DNA of 64,000 nt. It comes from Paragyromitra xinjiangensis. Taxonomy: Eukaryota; Ascomycota; Pezizomycetes; Pezizales; Discinaceae. Numbering within the stretch: position 1 is the stretch's first letter; each line of letters begins with the position of its first letter. The notes under the pieces were generated by a model, which made no database searches, was not told the origin of the DNA, and saw only the letters and a list, made by a program, of their open reading frames with translations. The translations under genes and the position numbers were made by a program. Positions 1-10,730 of this stretch are shown in pieces. The DNA lies in NCBI GenBank assembly GCA_038503065.1, contig JBCAMK010000020.1:930001-994000 (forward strand), read 5' to 3'.

Positions 1-393
1 ATTGATGCTTTCCTGGACCAGATAGTCCAACTCATGTGGAAAACCGGTTATGCTGGCGAGGTTGTGGATGATAAAATATCCCAAGGCCTCACCGCTGAAC
101 TGGCTCTGGACTGGGCTAAGGTTGCAGTCAAACCTCAGTCCCTCCATGAGAGGATACAGATGATCCGCCACATGGGACATGTCCTGGAAAGACATAGGAA
201 GGTCAGAGCCCCGGAGTCCAGGGCAACAGGAGAAGGAGGTGAGAAGAAGAAGAGATCCAGAGGTAGAGGCAAAGGTCAGAGTACCGCCGCCTCCCCTGAG
301 AACAAGTCCACTCCCGGGGGTAGTAACCCACCACAGGAGAAGAAAGATAAAGCTGTGGAGCTAAAAGGTATGGCAGAGTCCAACCTCCCTTGA
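1..393 (+). pseudogene. GyA-1 gag, C-terminal part of capsid region (fragment)
   Basis: The frame is open from base 1 and reads into a capsid-like stretch (beginning IDAFLDQIVQLMW) followed by a basic, low-complexity linker. It ends at a TGA at 391-393 without reaching the zinc knuckle. The second copy, GyA-2, reads a different frame after the linker because this copy has five Gs (near 314-319) where GyA-2 has four. The gag frame is therefore interrupted between capsid and nucleocapsid. Gag proteins of this family form the virus-like particle that packages element RNA. The start is outside the window. Confidence 0.7.
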
Positions 394-715
394 TAAGACA
401 CCACATGCTAACCACCCCTTGATAGGAATACCCGAGGGTATCCTTTCCGATAGAAAGAAGGCAGATAAGTGCCTGAAATGCGGAAAGGGTGGACATGCAT
501 GGTTTAAGTGTTGGACTACTGAACCGGTAACTGTTAGAGTTGCGGCAGTAAGAAAGAGGAAAAGAGGAACTGAGCTAGAGGCCAGTGATCCTCCGGAATC
601 TAAGAAGGGAAAAGTAGCCACTGTGTCTAGATCAGGACAGAGTTCAGGCAGTTTCAAACAGGGGACTGCTGTATTTACGGCAGTAGATGATGACAGTGGA
701 CCTGAAATCATCTAG
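365..715 (+). pseudogene. GyA-1 gag, nucleocapsid zinc-knuckle fragment
   Basis: This frame is open after a TAA at 362-364 and ends at a TAG at 713-715. It contains one clear CX2CX4HX4C zinc knuckle (CLKCGKGGHAWFKC, about 475-516) followed by a lysine/arginine-rich tail, as expected of a gag nucleocapsid that binds RNA. The matching stretch in GyA-2 (35195-35545) is nearly identical, including the upstream stop. Either both copies carry an inherited lesion or gag is expressed by frameshifting; I cannot tell which. Bases 716-903 lie between gag and the pol ATG and show no other gene. Confidence 0.7.
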
Positions 716-903
716 CCTAGTCATTCTTTAGAAATATATTTCGTTGGGCAGGACCCTATTGCTCCTACTGGTACTGAGGAGGGATAATATCCCGAAATTT
801 GCTGGTCAAATATGCCAGTTCTCCCAAGCTATACCCAGACACAGATATAGCCATCGCTGGCGATCATTGACACCCTGCGAACGGAAAGAAAACCTCAACC
901 ACT

Positions 904-3793
904 ATGTCTACAGGCTACACTCCATTTCAAGGCGGCATAAGTAAGACCAGACCCGAGAGGTCAGTGGCAAAGCGCCAGAGAAGTCCCAGTCATGAAGACC
1001 ACCCACCAACGAAGAGAAGAATGGAAGAACCCCTGCCAGAACCCGTCCATGGGCAGAGACCCATCCTGAAGGCTGAGTTGAACTGGAAGGTGCGGAACCA
1101 CATCAGCAGGTGCCATGGAAGGTTCCTGTTTGACACTGGATGCACCGGGCCTATCCTCAGCGAAGAGTTTGTGAAGAAGGAGAAGATACCTGTGGAGCGC
1201 CGAGACTCTGCTATTCAGATGTTTGATGCCCAAGGTGACCTCATGATGGGAGCTGGCGAGTATTTTACTGCCACCCTCGACATGGTCATGGGCAAACATG
1301 AGGAGTTGATCCGGTGGGAGGTGGGACCTTTAGAAGAAGGCATCTCTGGATATCTTCCCATCTCATGGGCTCAGAAGCACAATCCAGACTTTGATTGGCA
1401 TACTGGCCGCGTCAGGTGGAGGAGTGACTATTGCAAGAAGCATTGCATTCCCGCCGATGTCAGGATTGAAGCATGTGAAGACTGGGAGATGTTGGCCGAA
1501 GATAGGACCAATGTACACCAGATTGGATCAGCAGTGTGGCATGATGAGCAGGGCGGAGATGTGGGATTGAGGTTACCGCCAGAGTACCGGGTATGGGCAG
1601 ATGTGTTCAGCAATGAGAAGAGCTCAAAGCTGCCGGAGCATAGTGCATTTGACCACCACATCAGATTGCAGCCCGGAACGAAACCACCTTTTGGACCTCT
1701 TTACCCAAGCTCTGAGAGTGAGCTGAAGGCCCTCCGGGAGTTTTTGAACAAAGCACTACCCTCCGGAAAGATCTCCAGGTCCAATTCCCCCGCCGCCGCT
1801 CCTATCCTGTTTGTGCCCAAGCCTAATGGTACCCTCCGCATTTGTGTGGATTACCGGGGCTTGAACAAGATCACAATCAAGGACAAGTACCCACTTCCGC
1901 TGATGTCAGAACTGAGAGACAGGTTGACCACCGCCAGAGTCTTTACCAAGATAGACCGGAAGGATGGGTTCAACCTGCTAAGGATCGCCAAAGGGGATGA
2001 GTGGAAGACAGCTTTCCGGACCAGATATGGCTTGTATGAGTACAATGTCATGCCATTTGGTCTGTGCAATGCGCCCTCCTCGTTCCAGGCTATGATCAAT
2101 GAGGTTCTACATGACCTCCTAGATCTCGGAGTTATAGTATACTTAGATGATATACTCATATACTCCGAGAACATGGAAGGACACCAGTTCCTCGTCAAAA
2201 AGGTGTTAGGAAGGTTGAGAGAAGCCAACCTCCATGCCCACATTGACAAGTCCTTCTTTCATTTGAAAGAAGTGGAATATTTGGGGTACAACATCTCCGA
2301 GCATGGCATCTCTATGTCCAAAGAGAAAGTCAATGCTGTCAGGGAGTGGCCGGTACCTAGAACTGTGAAGGATGTGCAGGCCTTCTTAGGTTTCGCCAAC
2401 TTCTACAGGAGATTCATAGCAGGTTTCAGTCGGGTTTGCAAGCCCTTGACGGATCTGCTGATGAAAGACAAGAAGTGGTTCTGGACTGCCGCTTGTGACA
2501 GGGCTTTTGAGGAACTCAAGCAGCTGTTCACAAGTGAGCCAGTCCTAGTTCATTTTCACCCTAGTAGGCGCACAGTTGTAGAGACTGATGCAAGTGACTT
2601 TGCGAAAGGTGCAGTGTTATCTCAGTATGGCGAGGATGGGAAGCTACATCCAGTAGCCTTCTATTCAAAGAAGTTTTCCCCCGCCGAGATAAACTATGAC
2701 ATCCATGACAAGGAAATGGGCGCCATAGTGGCTTCTTTCCGAGAATGGGAGCACCTTTTGAAGTCAGTAGAGGGAGAAGTCACTGTGTTCACCGACCATA
2801 CGAACCTCAAGTACTTCAACAGTACCAAGGTCTTAACCCGCCGGCAGGCCAGATGGTCTGAAGACTTGGCAGGTTATAACTTTAAGGTGGTCCACAGATC
2901 CGGTGACAAAAATGGGAAGCCAGATGTCCTATCTAGACGGTGGGATCACCGCCTAGGAGAGGGAGGTGAACCTGCAGTTGTAGAACCGCAGTTATTTTTC
3001 TGTCCTGGGCAATTGGTGTTGAACCCTGCTAGGCTAGCGGCCATCAGAGTTCACCAACTCCAGTCTACATTCTTGCAGAGGCTTGAAGCTGCGGCAGCTC
3101 AAGATATCCAGTGGCAAGGCATCCGCCAGGCACTACAGGAGAAGAAAGAAGGATTAGACCCGTCACTGTCCTTCAAGGATGGTTTAGTGTTCTACAAGAA
3201 CCGATGGTATGTCCCGGAAGGCAGAGACCTCCGCCAGGAAATCTTCACTGAGTGCCATGACAGCAAGATGGCCGGTCACTTCGGGCAGTTCAAGACAGTT
3301 GAGAAGATCAAGTCCAACTTCTACTGGCCCAACATGGATAAGGACATTGAAGAGTATGTCCGGAGCTGTGATAGCTGCCAGAGGAACAAAACCGCCCGCC
3401 ACAAGAAGTATGGCGAGCTACTACCTTTGGAAGTGCCCTACCGCCCATGGACCTCAATCTCTATGGACTTCATAGTGGGATTACCTGAATCCGATGGGAA
3501 TACCAAGATCTGGGTCATAGTTGACCGGTTTTCGAAGATGGCTCACTTCATTCCGCTACCTAGCGAGAATAAGACTGAGGACATGGCAAAACTCTTCCTG
3601 AAAGAAATCTGGAAGCTTCATGGTCTCCCTGATGACATAGTCTCGGATAGGGATAGCAAATTCATCTCCCACTTTTGGCAGTCACTGATGGATCTACTCA
3701 ATGTGAAGTTGGACTTGTCTACCGCATTTCATCCACAAACCGATGGTCAAACCGAGAGGGTTAACCAGGTTCTGGAGCAGTATATGCGGAGCT
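904..3793 (+). CDS. GyA-1 pol, segment 1: protease, reverse transcriptase, RNase H, integrase (part)
   Basis: The ORF starts at an ATG (904-906). An aspartic protease motif DTG lies at about residues 77-79. Reverse transcriptase follows with FTKIDRKDGFN near 350 and the catalytic YLDD at about 413-416. RNase H has TDASD at about 562-566. The integrase has an HHCC zinc region near 785-825 and acidic catalytic residues near 855, 917 and 951 (SMDF, SDRDSKF, TDGQTERVNQ). The insertion of T-half-1 falls right after YMRS, so the track runs into LINE sequence and stops at 3912. GyA-2 has DLKDGFN where this copy has DRKDGFN, next to the catalytic aspartate; this substitution may weaken the enzyme. 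Confidence 0.93.
3780..3793. repeat. Left target-site duplication of T-half-1 (14 bp)
   Basis: The sequence gtatatgcggagct occurs here and again at 6099-6112, directly bracketing the LINE. It is GyA-1 integrase coding sequence, and the reading frame continues across it when one copy is removed. Confidence 0.9.
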
Positions 3794-6098
3794 TATTTAT
3801 TTATTTATTTATTTATTTATTGTTCATACTCGCATGCATCCGAAACGGATATGGCGTACAGCAGAAGAAAACCCAACAGGAACATAAAAGAAAACAAAAC
3901 AAAACTAACTAATCCACCACCAGTTCCAACTCAGCCTCTTCTAGGCTCGTCATCAGTGAATGTGTTAATACCCCGATCTAGTGACTCCCTCTCACAGTGT
4001 CAAGACTACCCTGGGCATTCTTCCTTTACCATCGCTTGCTTTGTGCCTATAGCACTCCTTCCACCAGGTCCGAAGACCCCTGAAGGTTGGATACATCAAT
4101 AAGGGTGGGGTGTAACTTAAGTTACCATGCGATCCTGACGTTCGCTGGCACTAAGTTTGGCTTGGGTGAGTTTGAGGCAACCAGAAAAGTTACCACGATG
4201 CGGTTCGTTACAGTTCTTGCAACGGATGATGGTGTGGAGGCAGGGAGCTCCCTTGATGGTGCAAGAGGAGGTTGCGCAGGAGTGGGAGGATGCTGTATGA
4301 GGCCCAGCACAGATGTTGCAGAAGGGTGTCTTGCTGGTACAGCGTTGTTGTGGGTGGCCAAAGGCCAGGCAGGTAGTACATTGGGTGTCTGGTCCAAAGC
4401 GAAGGTATTTGGTGACTTTGTGACGAAGTCCAAACATGGAGAGCCCTCTCTCAAGGGCAGTGGTGGCAGGCTGCTTCCCCACAATGGTAAGAACCATGGA
4501 GGATGCCTGTTTCCCCTCTCTCTGCTCAGGTCTAGTGAGCCAGCGGGGGTCGCGGAGTAGGGTGGTGCCTGGGTTGAACTGCTCAACCTCAGATCTGATT
4601 TGCTGGAAGCCCTCTTCGCCAGAGGGAATGGAGGTGGGAATGTTGTGCACAACAACCTGGGTCAGGACTGCTTCCTTTTCCATGCTGTTGGCATTGGGGA
4701 TGGTGTTGCGAACAACTTCCTCAAGCTTCTGTCTTTGCTTAAGGAGGGAGTCAGAGGTGGTGGAGGTGACAGCAATGAGCTGCACATGGTGAGCTGGTGT
4801 GAATCGCACCTCTGCAATCAATGGCCTTTCCAGGGCAGCATTGACTGCATTGCGAATGAGGAGTGGGGTGATGTCATCAGGAATGGGTAGACCATTCCTG
4901 GTAATGATGAGGGTACGGTCGCGTTTTGGGGGGTTTGCTGGTTGTTTGGTAGGCTTGGAGGCCTTGCTGGCGGGTCTGGGAGCCTTTTTAGAGGCAACCT
5001 GAGCCCAGGAGGTGGTGGCTGGCGGGGGAGCAGCTGCTGGAGGTAGGGGAAGGTTGGCAGAGGTCAGAATGGTTGTAAGAGTCCGTTTCTGTTCCAAGTC
5101 TGCAACCTTGGAGGTGAGGGTAGCCACCTTTTCCACTAGAGCTGGGTCGTTGTGGAAGGTAGGGGCTGGTGGGGGTGTGAGGATTGCTTTTTCAAGCTGC
5201 TTGACGCGTTTGGTGAGTGCTTTGATGAGCCTGTTCTGCTCATCCATCACTGCGAAGAGAGAAGGGTTGTAGTTCTCCCCAGTGCCAATGGCACCAAGGC
5301 GATCTAGGTTGCTGTTGGAGTCGTCCATCTGGATGACTGGAGGTAGGGTGGTGGAGAAGGTGAGGGGTCCTTCAGTGTCCGTCATGTCAGAGTCAGACTC
5401 TTCCAGGAGGACAGAGCCACTGTCTGTGGGCTCTGTGGCGGGCAGGGAGGCATAGTGAGGTAGGGGGACTGCTGGGCGAAGTGGCAGGGCTTGTGTAGGT
5501 GTTTGCTCTGGGTCTCCATGAAGCAAAGGCGAAAAACGGGTGTTTGGGGGTGTTGTAGGGGCGCCAAAGGGCGTTTGGAGCGGGTTTTGAGGTGAACTAG
5601 TCACAGAAGAGGGAGACCTGAAGCCTCTGCCTCTCCCTCTGCCTCTAGACGAAGAGGAAGACATAGAGAAGGGTCCTGAACCGACAGGAGGAGGTGGGGT
5701 GTGTTGGGGGGGGTCCCTGGCGGAGGGAAATGGGAAATTGAGCAGAACTTCTGCAGTTCTGGTCGGATCCGAACGAACGAGAGGGCGATCGAACGGGCGC
5801 GCTGAGGCGGTTCCAAAAAGCCCGGGGTCGAGCTAATCGGACGAAAACTGGTGGAGTTATGACAAAATGCAGATTGCCAAAGTTTGGTGAGGTTTTTGTT
5901 GTTGGGGGGGGAAAGAGGGGTAAAACAGCGAATTCGACAACAACTTTTGCAAATCGAGAGCGACCTCGACGTACAATAGCAGGATCGAACGAGGGCAGCG
6001 AGCTGATTCCGAATAATCAAAAATCTCGTTAATCGGAGTAGTATTGGTGGAGTTGTGACCAAAAAGTCACTTTGGCGTTGTTGTTGTCGGTTGTTTTT
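3794..6098 (-). mobile_element. T-half-1, ORF1-only LINE (HAL1-like), about 2.3 kb
   Basis: The element lies on the minus strand. Its 3' end is the (TTTA)n run at the left, read as (TAAA)n on its own strand, followed by the GyA integrase target duplication. It codes only ORF1 (4117-5664); there is no endonuclease, reverse transcriptase or RNase H sequence in the roughly 320 bases after the stop. The 5' leader (5665-6098) carries the same motifs as the other T-half copies, including a stretch reading AACTCCACC and a gaccccgggc block. The 3' terminal 50 bases resemble those of the autonomous T1, including a near-match of gccatatccg and the repeat tail. Confidence 0.88.
4117..5664 (-). CDS. ORF1 (gag-like RNA-binding protein) of T-half-1
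   Basis: An intact 515-residue ORF starts at an ATG with MSSSSSRGRGRGRG, a serine and arginine-glycine rich start. A proline-rich acidic region follows, then a predicted coiled-coil-like segment near residues 150-195 (EKVATLTSKVADLEQKR), a basic linker, a central domain near 255-420 shared with LINE ORF1 proteins, and a C-terminal cluster of zinc knuckles starting with CTTCLAFGHPQQRC. This is the architecture of LINE ORF1 proteins that coat element RNA. The same ORF is open in three other copies in this window (37199, 39459 and 44571), with many substitutions but no stops. Confidence 0.85.
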   Translation of the reverse strand: MSSSSSRGRGRGRGFRSPSSVTSSPQNPLQTPFGAPTTPPNTRFSPLLHGDPEQTPTQALPLRPAVPLPHYASLPATEPTDSGSVLLEESDSDMTDTEGPLTFSTTLPPVIQMDDSNSNLDRLGAIGTGENYNPSLFAVMDEQNRLIKALTKRVKQLEKAILTPPPAPTFHNDPALVEKVATLTSKVADLEQKRTLTTILTSANLPLPPAAAPPPATTSWAQVASKKAPRPASKASKPTKQPANPPKRDRTLIITRNGLPIPDDITPLLIRNAVNAALERPLIAEVRFTPAHHVQLIAVTSTTSDSLLKQRQKLEEVVRNTIPNANSMEKEAVLTQVVVHNIPTSIPSGEEGFQQIRSEVEQFNPGTTLLRDPRWLTRPEQREGKQASSMVLTIVGKQPATTALERGLSMFGLRHKVTKYLRFGPDTQCTTCLAFGHPQQRCTSKTPFCNICAGPHTASSHSCATSSCTIKGAPCLHTIIRCKNCNEPHRGNFSGCLKLTQAKLSASERQDRMVT

Positions 6099-6112
6099 GT
6101 ATATGCGGAGCT
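6099..6112. repeat. Right target-site duplication of T-half-1 (14 bp)
   Basis: This is identical to 3780-3793 and marks the 5' end of the element at 6098. GyA-1 pol resumes in frame here. Confidence 0.9.
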
Positions 6113-6732
6113 ATTGTTCCTTCCAACAGGATGATTGGTCAGATCTCCTCCCCCTCGCCGAGTATGCCTACAACTCTGCTATCTCCGAGTCCACCAAGGT
6201 ATCACCCTTTTGTGCAAACTATGGGTTTGAACCTCGGACCAATTGGCCAAATGCAAAGCCAAGAGCAGATTGGGATAACCCGGCGAGTCAAGTTAAGGTA
6301 TCTCAATGGGAAGCCATTTGGCATGCCATGCAGGAAAACCTGGGGAAGGCTAGGGTCCGGATGGCCCGCTGGTATGATAAGCATCACCAGAAGGGACCGG
6401 AACTCAAGCCAGGTGATGAGGTTATGCTTGATCGGCGCAATGTACAGACAAAGCGGCCGATGAACAAGCTGGATCAGAAGAAGTTTGGGCCCTTTAAGGT
6501 CAAGAAGGCAGTGGGGAAGCGAGCCTTTGAGCTTGCCTTGCCTCCGGGTATGAAGATACACCCGGTATTCCACATCAGCCTCTTGGAACCTTATAGAGCG
6601 CCAGCAGACTCTCTGAGAAGAGAACCCCCACCGGAGATGGAGATGGTAGATGAGGAAGAGAACTGGGTGATGAGGGAGATAGCGGACTCCAGGGTGAACC
6701 GCAAAAAGAAGAGAGTGGAGTATCTTGTGTTG
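6113..6732 (+). CDS. GyA-1 pol, segment 2: integrase C-terminal region and start of chromodomain
   Basis: The frame of segment 1 continues here. Visible are the end of the integrase core (DDWSDLLPLAEYAYNS, typical of gypsy integrases), a GPF-type stretch (KFGPFKVKKAVGKRAFELALP) and a conserved HPVFHISLLEPY motif. Then an acidic linker leads to the chromodomain-like start (KKKRVEYLVL). The frame is cut at 6732 by the poly-T of LINE P1; the next codon (tgg, tryptophan) is found 19 kb away at 25970. Chromodomains of this element class bind histone marks and steer integration. Confidence 0.9.
6727..6732. repeat. Target duplication gtgttg at left end of the LINE array
   Basis: These six bases are GyA-1 codons (GTG TTG). 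The same six bases recur at 12449, 14531, 20240 and 25964, once at every LINE boundary. The poly-T run that follows could hide one more T of duplication. Confidence 0.8.
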
Positions 6733-6986
6733 TTTTTTTTTTTTTTTTTTTTTTTTTGAATCGATTTAGATTGTTCAACTACCTACTAGCTAAAACAAAA
6801 TGGCACGGTATACAAAAATACATGGCCTCATCCCCCACCAGCCTCATAACATCCCCGATAAACATCATAAACATAAATGAAAATACAAAAACCCAAATAC
6901 AAACAACTACAACCAAAAATCAAACAATTTTAATTAGAAACCAATTCCGGATACGAAGGAAAAACTTCCCCCGCCCGGATAACCAG

Positions 6987-9900
6987 TTACATATAATCAA
7001 GCAAATTCAAATTCGTAAGTCGATCGAAGAAATTTTTGGAGGTGAGAGTTGCCAGGTTGTTGTCTCGAATAAAGGCAAGCAAGGCTGTGACGTCGGGATT
7101 GAATAAGATGGCTTGAGACCAATCTTGCGGGAAATTTTGGCGCGTTGTAATGTTTAGCGGGCAATGCAGTGCTAAATGTCGTGATGATAAAAGAGTGCCG
7201 CAATTGCAAATTGTTGCAGGTCGAAGTGGATTTGAATCTGCATTGGTGAGTTCAGTGCGCAGCAGAGATATGGCTCTCGCTTGTGATCTCCTTAAGAAAC
7301 GTGTGGTTTGTGGCGGGTGTAGAGAAACTGGAAAAGCAGTTTATGATTGCCATTCATCTAGGGTGTTGCGTTTGGGTTGGAGAGTGAGCCAGCCTAGAGT
7401 GGTGACTGTATGATGGCAGGGAGGGAGGTTTGCTCCCATCTTTGCTTGATTGTCTGCCATCTCGTTACCTGGGATCCCCATATGAGATGGGGTCCAGAGT
7501 CCATGGACATCGCACTGGAGATTATGGAGTGTTTGAATGTGATTTAGCGCAGCGGAGAGAAACTGCCTATTCGAAGTGGAATGACCTGAAAGTGCTAGGA
7601 GTGCGTTCTGATTGTCGACACATAGGTAAACTGGGAGAGGTAGGGTGACGAGTTTTCGCAGCAGGAAGAATAAAGCTTCTTGTATGCCATGTATTTCGGC
7701 ATCCTCATTTTCACAATGTGGGCCGAGGCAGCAAGAACCTGTGTAGGAAGAAATGGGGATGCCATTTTGATAGCGAAGGATGTTCCATCCTGCGGCAGTG
7801 ATACCATTTTCCTGTTTTGAACCGTCGGAGTATAGTAGCCATGCTTCTTGTAGTGATTGAAGCCAATCTAAGTGGGTGAGGGAGGCGGATTGTTTTGTGC
7901 CTGAAATGTGGATGTTTTTGATTGACAGGAAGGGGGAAGTGGGTAATTTTAGATTTTCCAATGGGGAATCAGGAATGAGCTTTGCAATGAGGGAACCAAT
8001 GCGTTGGATGCCTGTGCCTTGCGTTGTTGACGGGTGTAAATTTGCTAGGAGGAGGGTGTGTAGGGGGTTGTGTGGATTTCTCAGTACCCGAATACCATAT
8101 TGTTGGGAACGAAGATTAAGAAGAAGGTGTAGTAGGAGGAAGCCTGCTTCAGGGAGAAGCTTGCTTATTGGAGTCCAGCGAGGAAGACCTGTAATTAGGC
8201 GTGCAAGTCGATGATAAGCGGGGTTAAGGCGATCTAGAATCGTTTGACTACCAGTCCACCAGATTTCGGCTCCATAAAGGGCGCCAGGAAGGGAAATTGA
8301 ATTTGCCAATTGATGAATGAGGTTGGGAGTTGGTCCTTTATTTCGAACTAATTTTCGGATTAATTCGGTAGTGTGACGAAGGGAAGTTGCTGCTTTGGAT
8401 GCATGCTTGTGGAAGAGTAGGCGTTGATCAACGATTATGCCTAGGGTTTTGATGTGTGTCGATGGATGTACAAGGTTTCCTTGAATGTTGATGGGGGTGT
8501 TTAGTCCCGCCTGTTGCAATTTGGCCTGGGTCGGGATTATGTGCATGAGTTCGGTCTTGGGAGGGGAGAAGGTGATGTTAAGGTGGGTGGCTCTGTTCGT
8601 TTTTATTGTGAACCTTTCTTCTAATCTTTTGATTGCGAAAGGACGAGTGCGTGCGTTTTGTAGCATTGTGTCGTCATCAATGTAGATGGTAGAGAGTTCG
8701 GTGTCACTCTGCTGCAAGAGCGGAGAATCCAAGGCGCCTGCATATATTGTGAAGGCTATGGAAGATATGGGAGAGCCTTGAGGGAGGCCTGTTGCTAGAG
8801 CGTTGGTGGGGCCCATTTCGCCATTGATTCGGAAAGCGATGGAGCGGTTGGAAGTGAAGGAAGCGAACCACTGTATGCACCAGTTCGGAAAAGTATAATG
8901 TTTGAGAATATCTAAAAATCTGGGATAAGAAACGCAATTAAAGGCACCTTCTATGTCCGTGGCGAGTAAGGTAGGACGAAGAGGTTGGCCATGTTTGACT
9001 TGGAATTTGTGTGGAATTGCGAGCTGGTTGCGTGCATTGGATAATAATAGCAGTAGAGAATCAGAGGCGGAAATGCCTGATCTGGCTCCTGTGTGATGGT
9101 TCTGGAGGGCTCCATTTAGGGAGGCTATTCGTTCAAGTCGTTTTGCCATGAGCTTTTCAAGAAGTTTGCCCAGGCATGATAGCAGGGATACCGGCCGATA
9201 GCTTTTGGCCTGGGTGTAATTGGGTTTATTGGGTTTGGGTATGGGAACGCAGTAAGCTAGTTTCCATTCTTTTGGCATAATGCCATGGGTGAGGAGCGCT
9301 GTGAAGAGTAGGGTGAGAAGTTCTGGCCTGGCTCTGTGTAGTTCTCTGAGTGGAAGGTAATTTATTCCATCCGGTCCTACTGCGGTCGAAAGGTTGGCTT
9401 TTTGAAGTAGCTTCTCGATTTCGTTTGCCGAGATGTCTAACGGGACATGATGGGTGTTTGTTTTGGGAGGGGGTAGAAAATATGGTGGAAAGGGGAGAGG
9501 ATCAGATGTTTTCGGTGGGAAAAAAGTGGAGTGAAAGATTTGGGCAATGCCGGTGGTGGTGGTTTGACCTTCAATGTTGTGTAGGGTGGATTTATTTCTT
9601 GCTTGGGAGCCTTTGATGAGGTTGTAGGCTGAACTTGCAGTTGTGTTTTGGAGGGAAATGTGCCAATGGTTCCATTGTGCAAGTTTGATTTCCTGTTTCC
9701 ACAGGGAACGAAGGGAATTGGCTCGGCTTCTCCAATGCGAGGGAGCGTTAGGCTTCCTTGATTGTCTGAGTAGCCATGCTAATTTGCGCTTAATATTGGT
9801 AAGGGCGGGTGTCCACCAGTTCTTGGTATGGGTTTTTGGCTGGGACATGGGGACTGCGGTGTGAATGGCTTGTTGAAGGCATTTTGTGATTGAGTTAAGT

Positions 9901-10730
9901 GATGACAGTGTGGTTTCAGGTGTGCCAAAGTGAAGAGGTATGATGGCGTCTTGGATGGACTTGTGGAAAGCAGGCCAATCTGTTTTGGAAAAAAGGGGTC
10001 GTGATATATATGAGGGTGGTTGCAAATTAATAATGGTTTGAGTGAGAAGATGATTGGAATTATGTTGGTTATTTGCTAGGGCTGCCCAGTGTCCTAAGTG
10101 GGCGTCTAATCCTCTAGCGAAGGTGAGATCTATTGCTGTAGGAGAGGAACCATTTCTGGGGAAATGGGTTAGAGTGCCTGGTTTGTTAAGAAGAGAAAAT
10201 TGATTATCTTCAAGGAAATCAATAAGGCGTGTGGTTATGTTGTTGTATTTGGGAAAAAGGTGTTGGTATGAATCTGCTTTAGGTCCATACCACCAGGGGT
10301 GGTGAAGGTTAAAGTCCCCTGTTAGAATGGTGCTGCGATGGAAGGGATGAGTGAAGATTGGAAGGTGTAGATCTTTCGTGGGTTGCAGATAGAGGTTGCA
10401 TAGATCTATGGTTGTGAAGTCGAGGGTGCAGCGGGTTGTGATGACATTTGGGTTTGGCTGCATAGTAACTAGGGTTTTGATGCCCAAGTGCTTGCGCACA
10501 TACGTTACTACTTTAGGAGGAAGGTTTGTGTTTGAGGGAAAGAATGCATCAAACTGATGTGCAAGCGGAGGAAAGTTATTGTGGTCTAGCCAAGGTTCTT
10601 GTAATAGTAGGAAAATTATAGAAGAGTTGTTGTTCGCGTCTAAGATTGCTGAAAGGGTGGAGGCTTGCCCTTTGGCGCAGTTCAGTTGCTGTGCCAGGGT
10701 TACGCCGGGTGCATTTTGTTGTGGATTCAT
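6987..10730 (-). pseudogene. LINE P1 ORF2 (endonuclease-reverse transcriptase-RNase H), one nonsense codon
   Basis: The first 1129 codons (7344-10730) are open. An APE-type endonuclease shows QEPW and TGDFNLHHPWW near residues 44 and 138. The reverse transcriptase shows AVGPDGINY, SLLSCLGKLLEKLMAKRL, GLPQGSPISS and the catalytic YIDD. RNase H shows YSDGS, NEDAEIHG, VDNQ and TPSHMGIPGNEMAD. A TAA at 7341-7343 then replaces a codon that is CAA or CTA-type in P3 and P4. The same frame is open downstream to the expected LNLLDYM end at 6987, so one substitution removes the terminal 117 residues with the CCHC motif. The ATG overlaps the ORF1 stop by one base (TAATG). Confidence 0.9.

Noticed and set aside
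6743..6757. Poly-T runs as transcription terminators
   Set aside because: The runs at 6734, 12455, 14537 and 20246 are the poly(A) tails of minus-strand LINEs, each at an element end.
7150..8685. Plus-strand ORFs opposite LINE ORF2
   Set aside because: They overlap conserved reverse transcriptase and RNase H codons on the minus strand and have no independent support.
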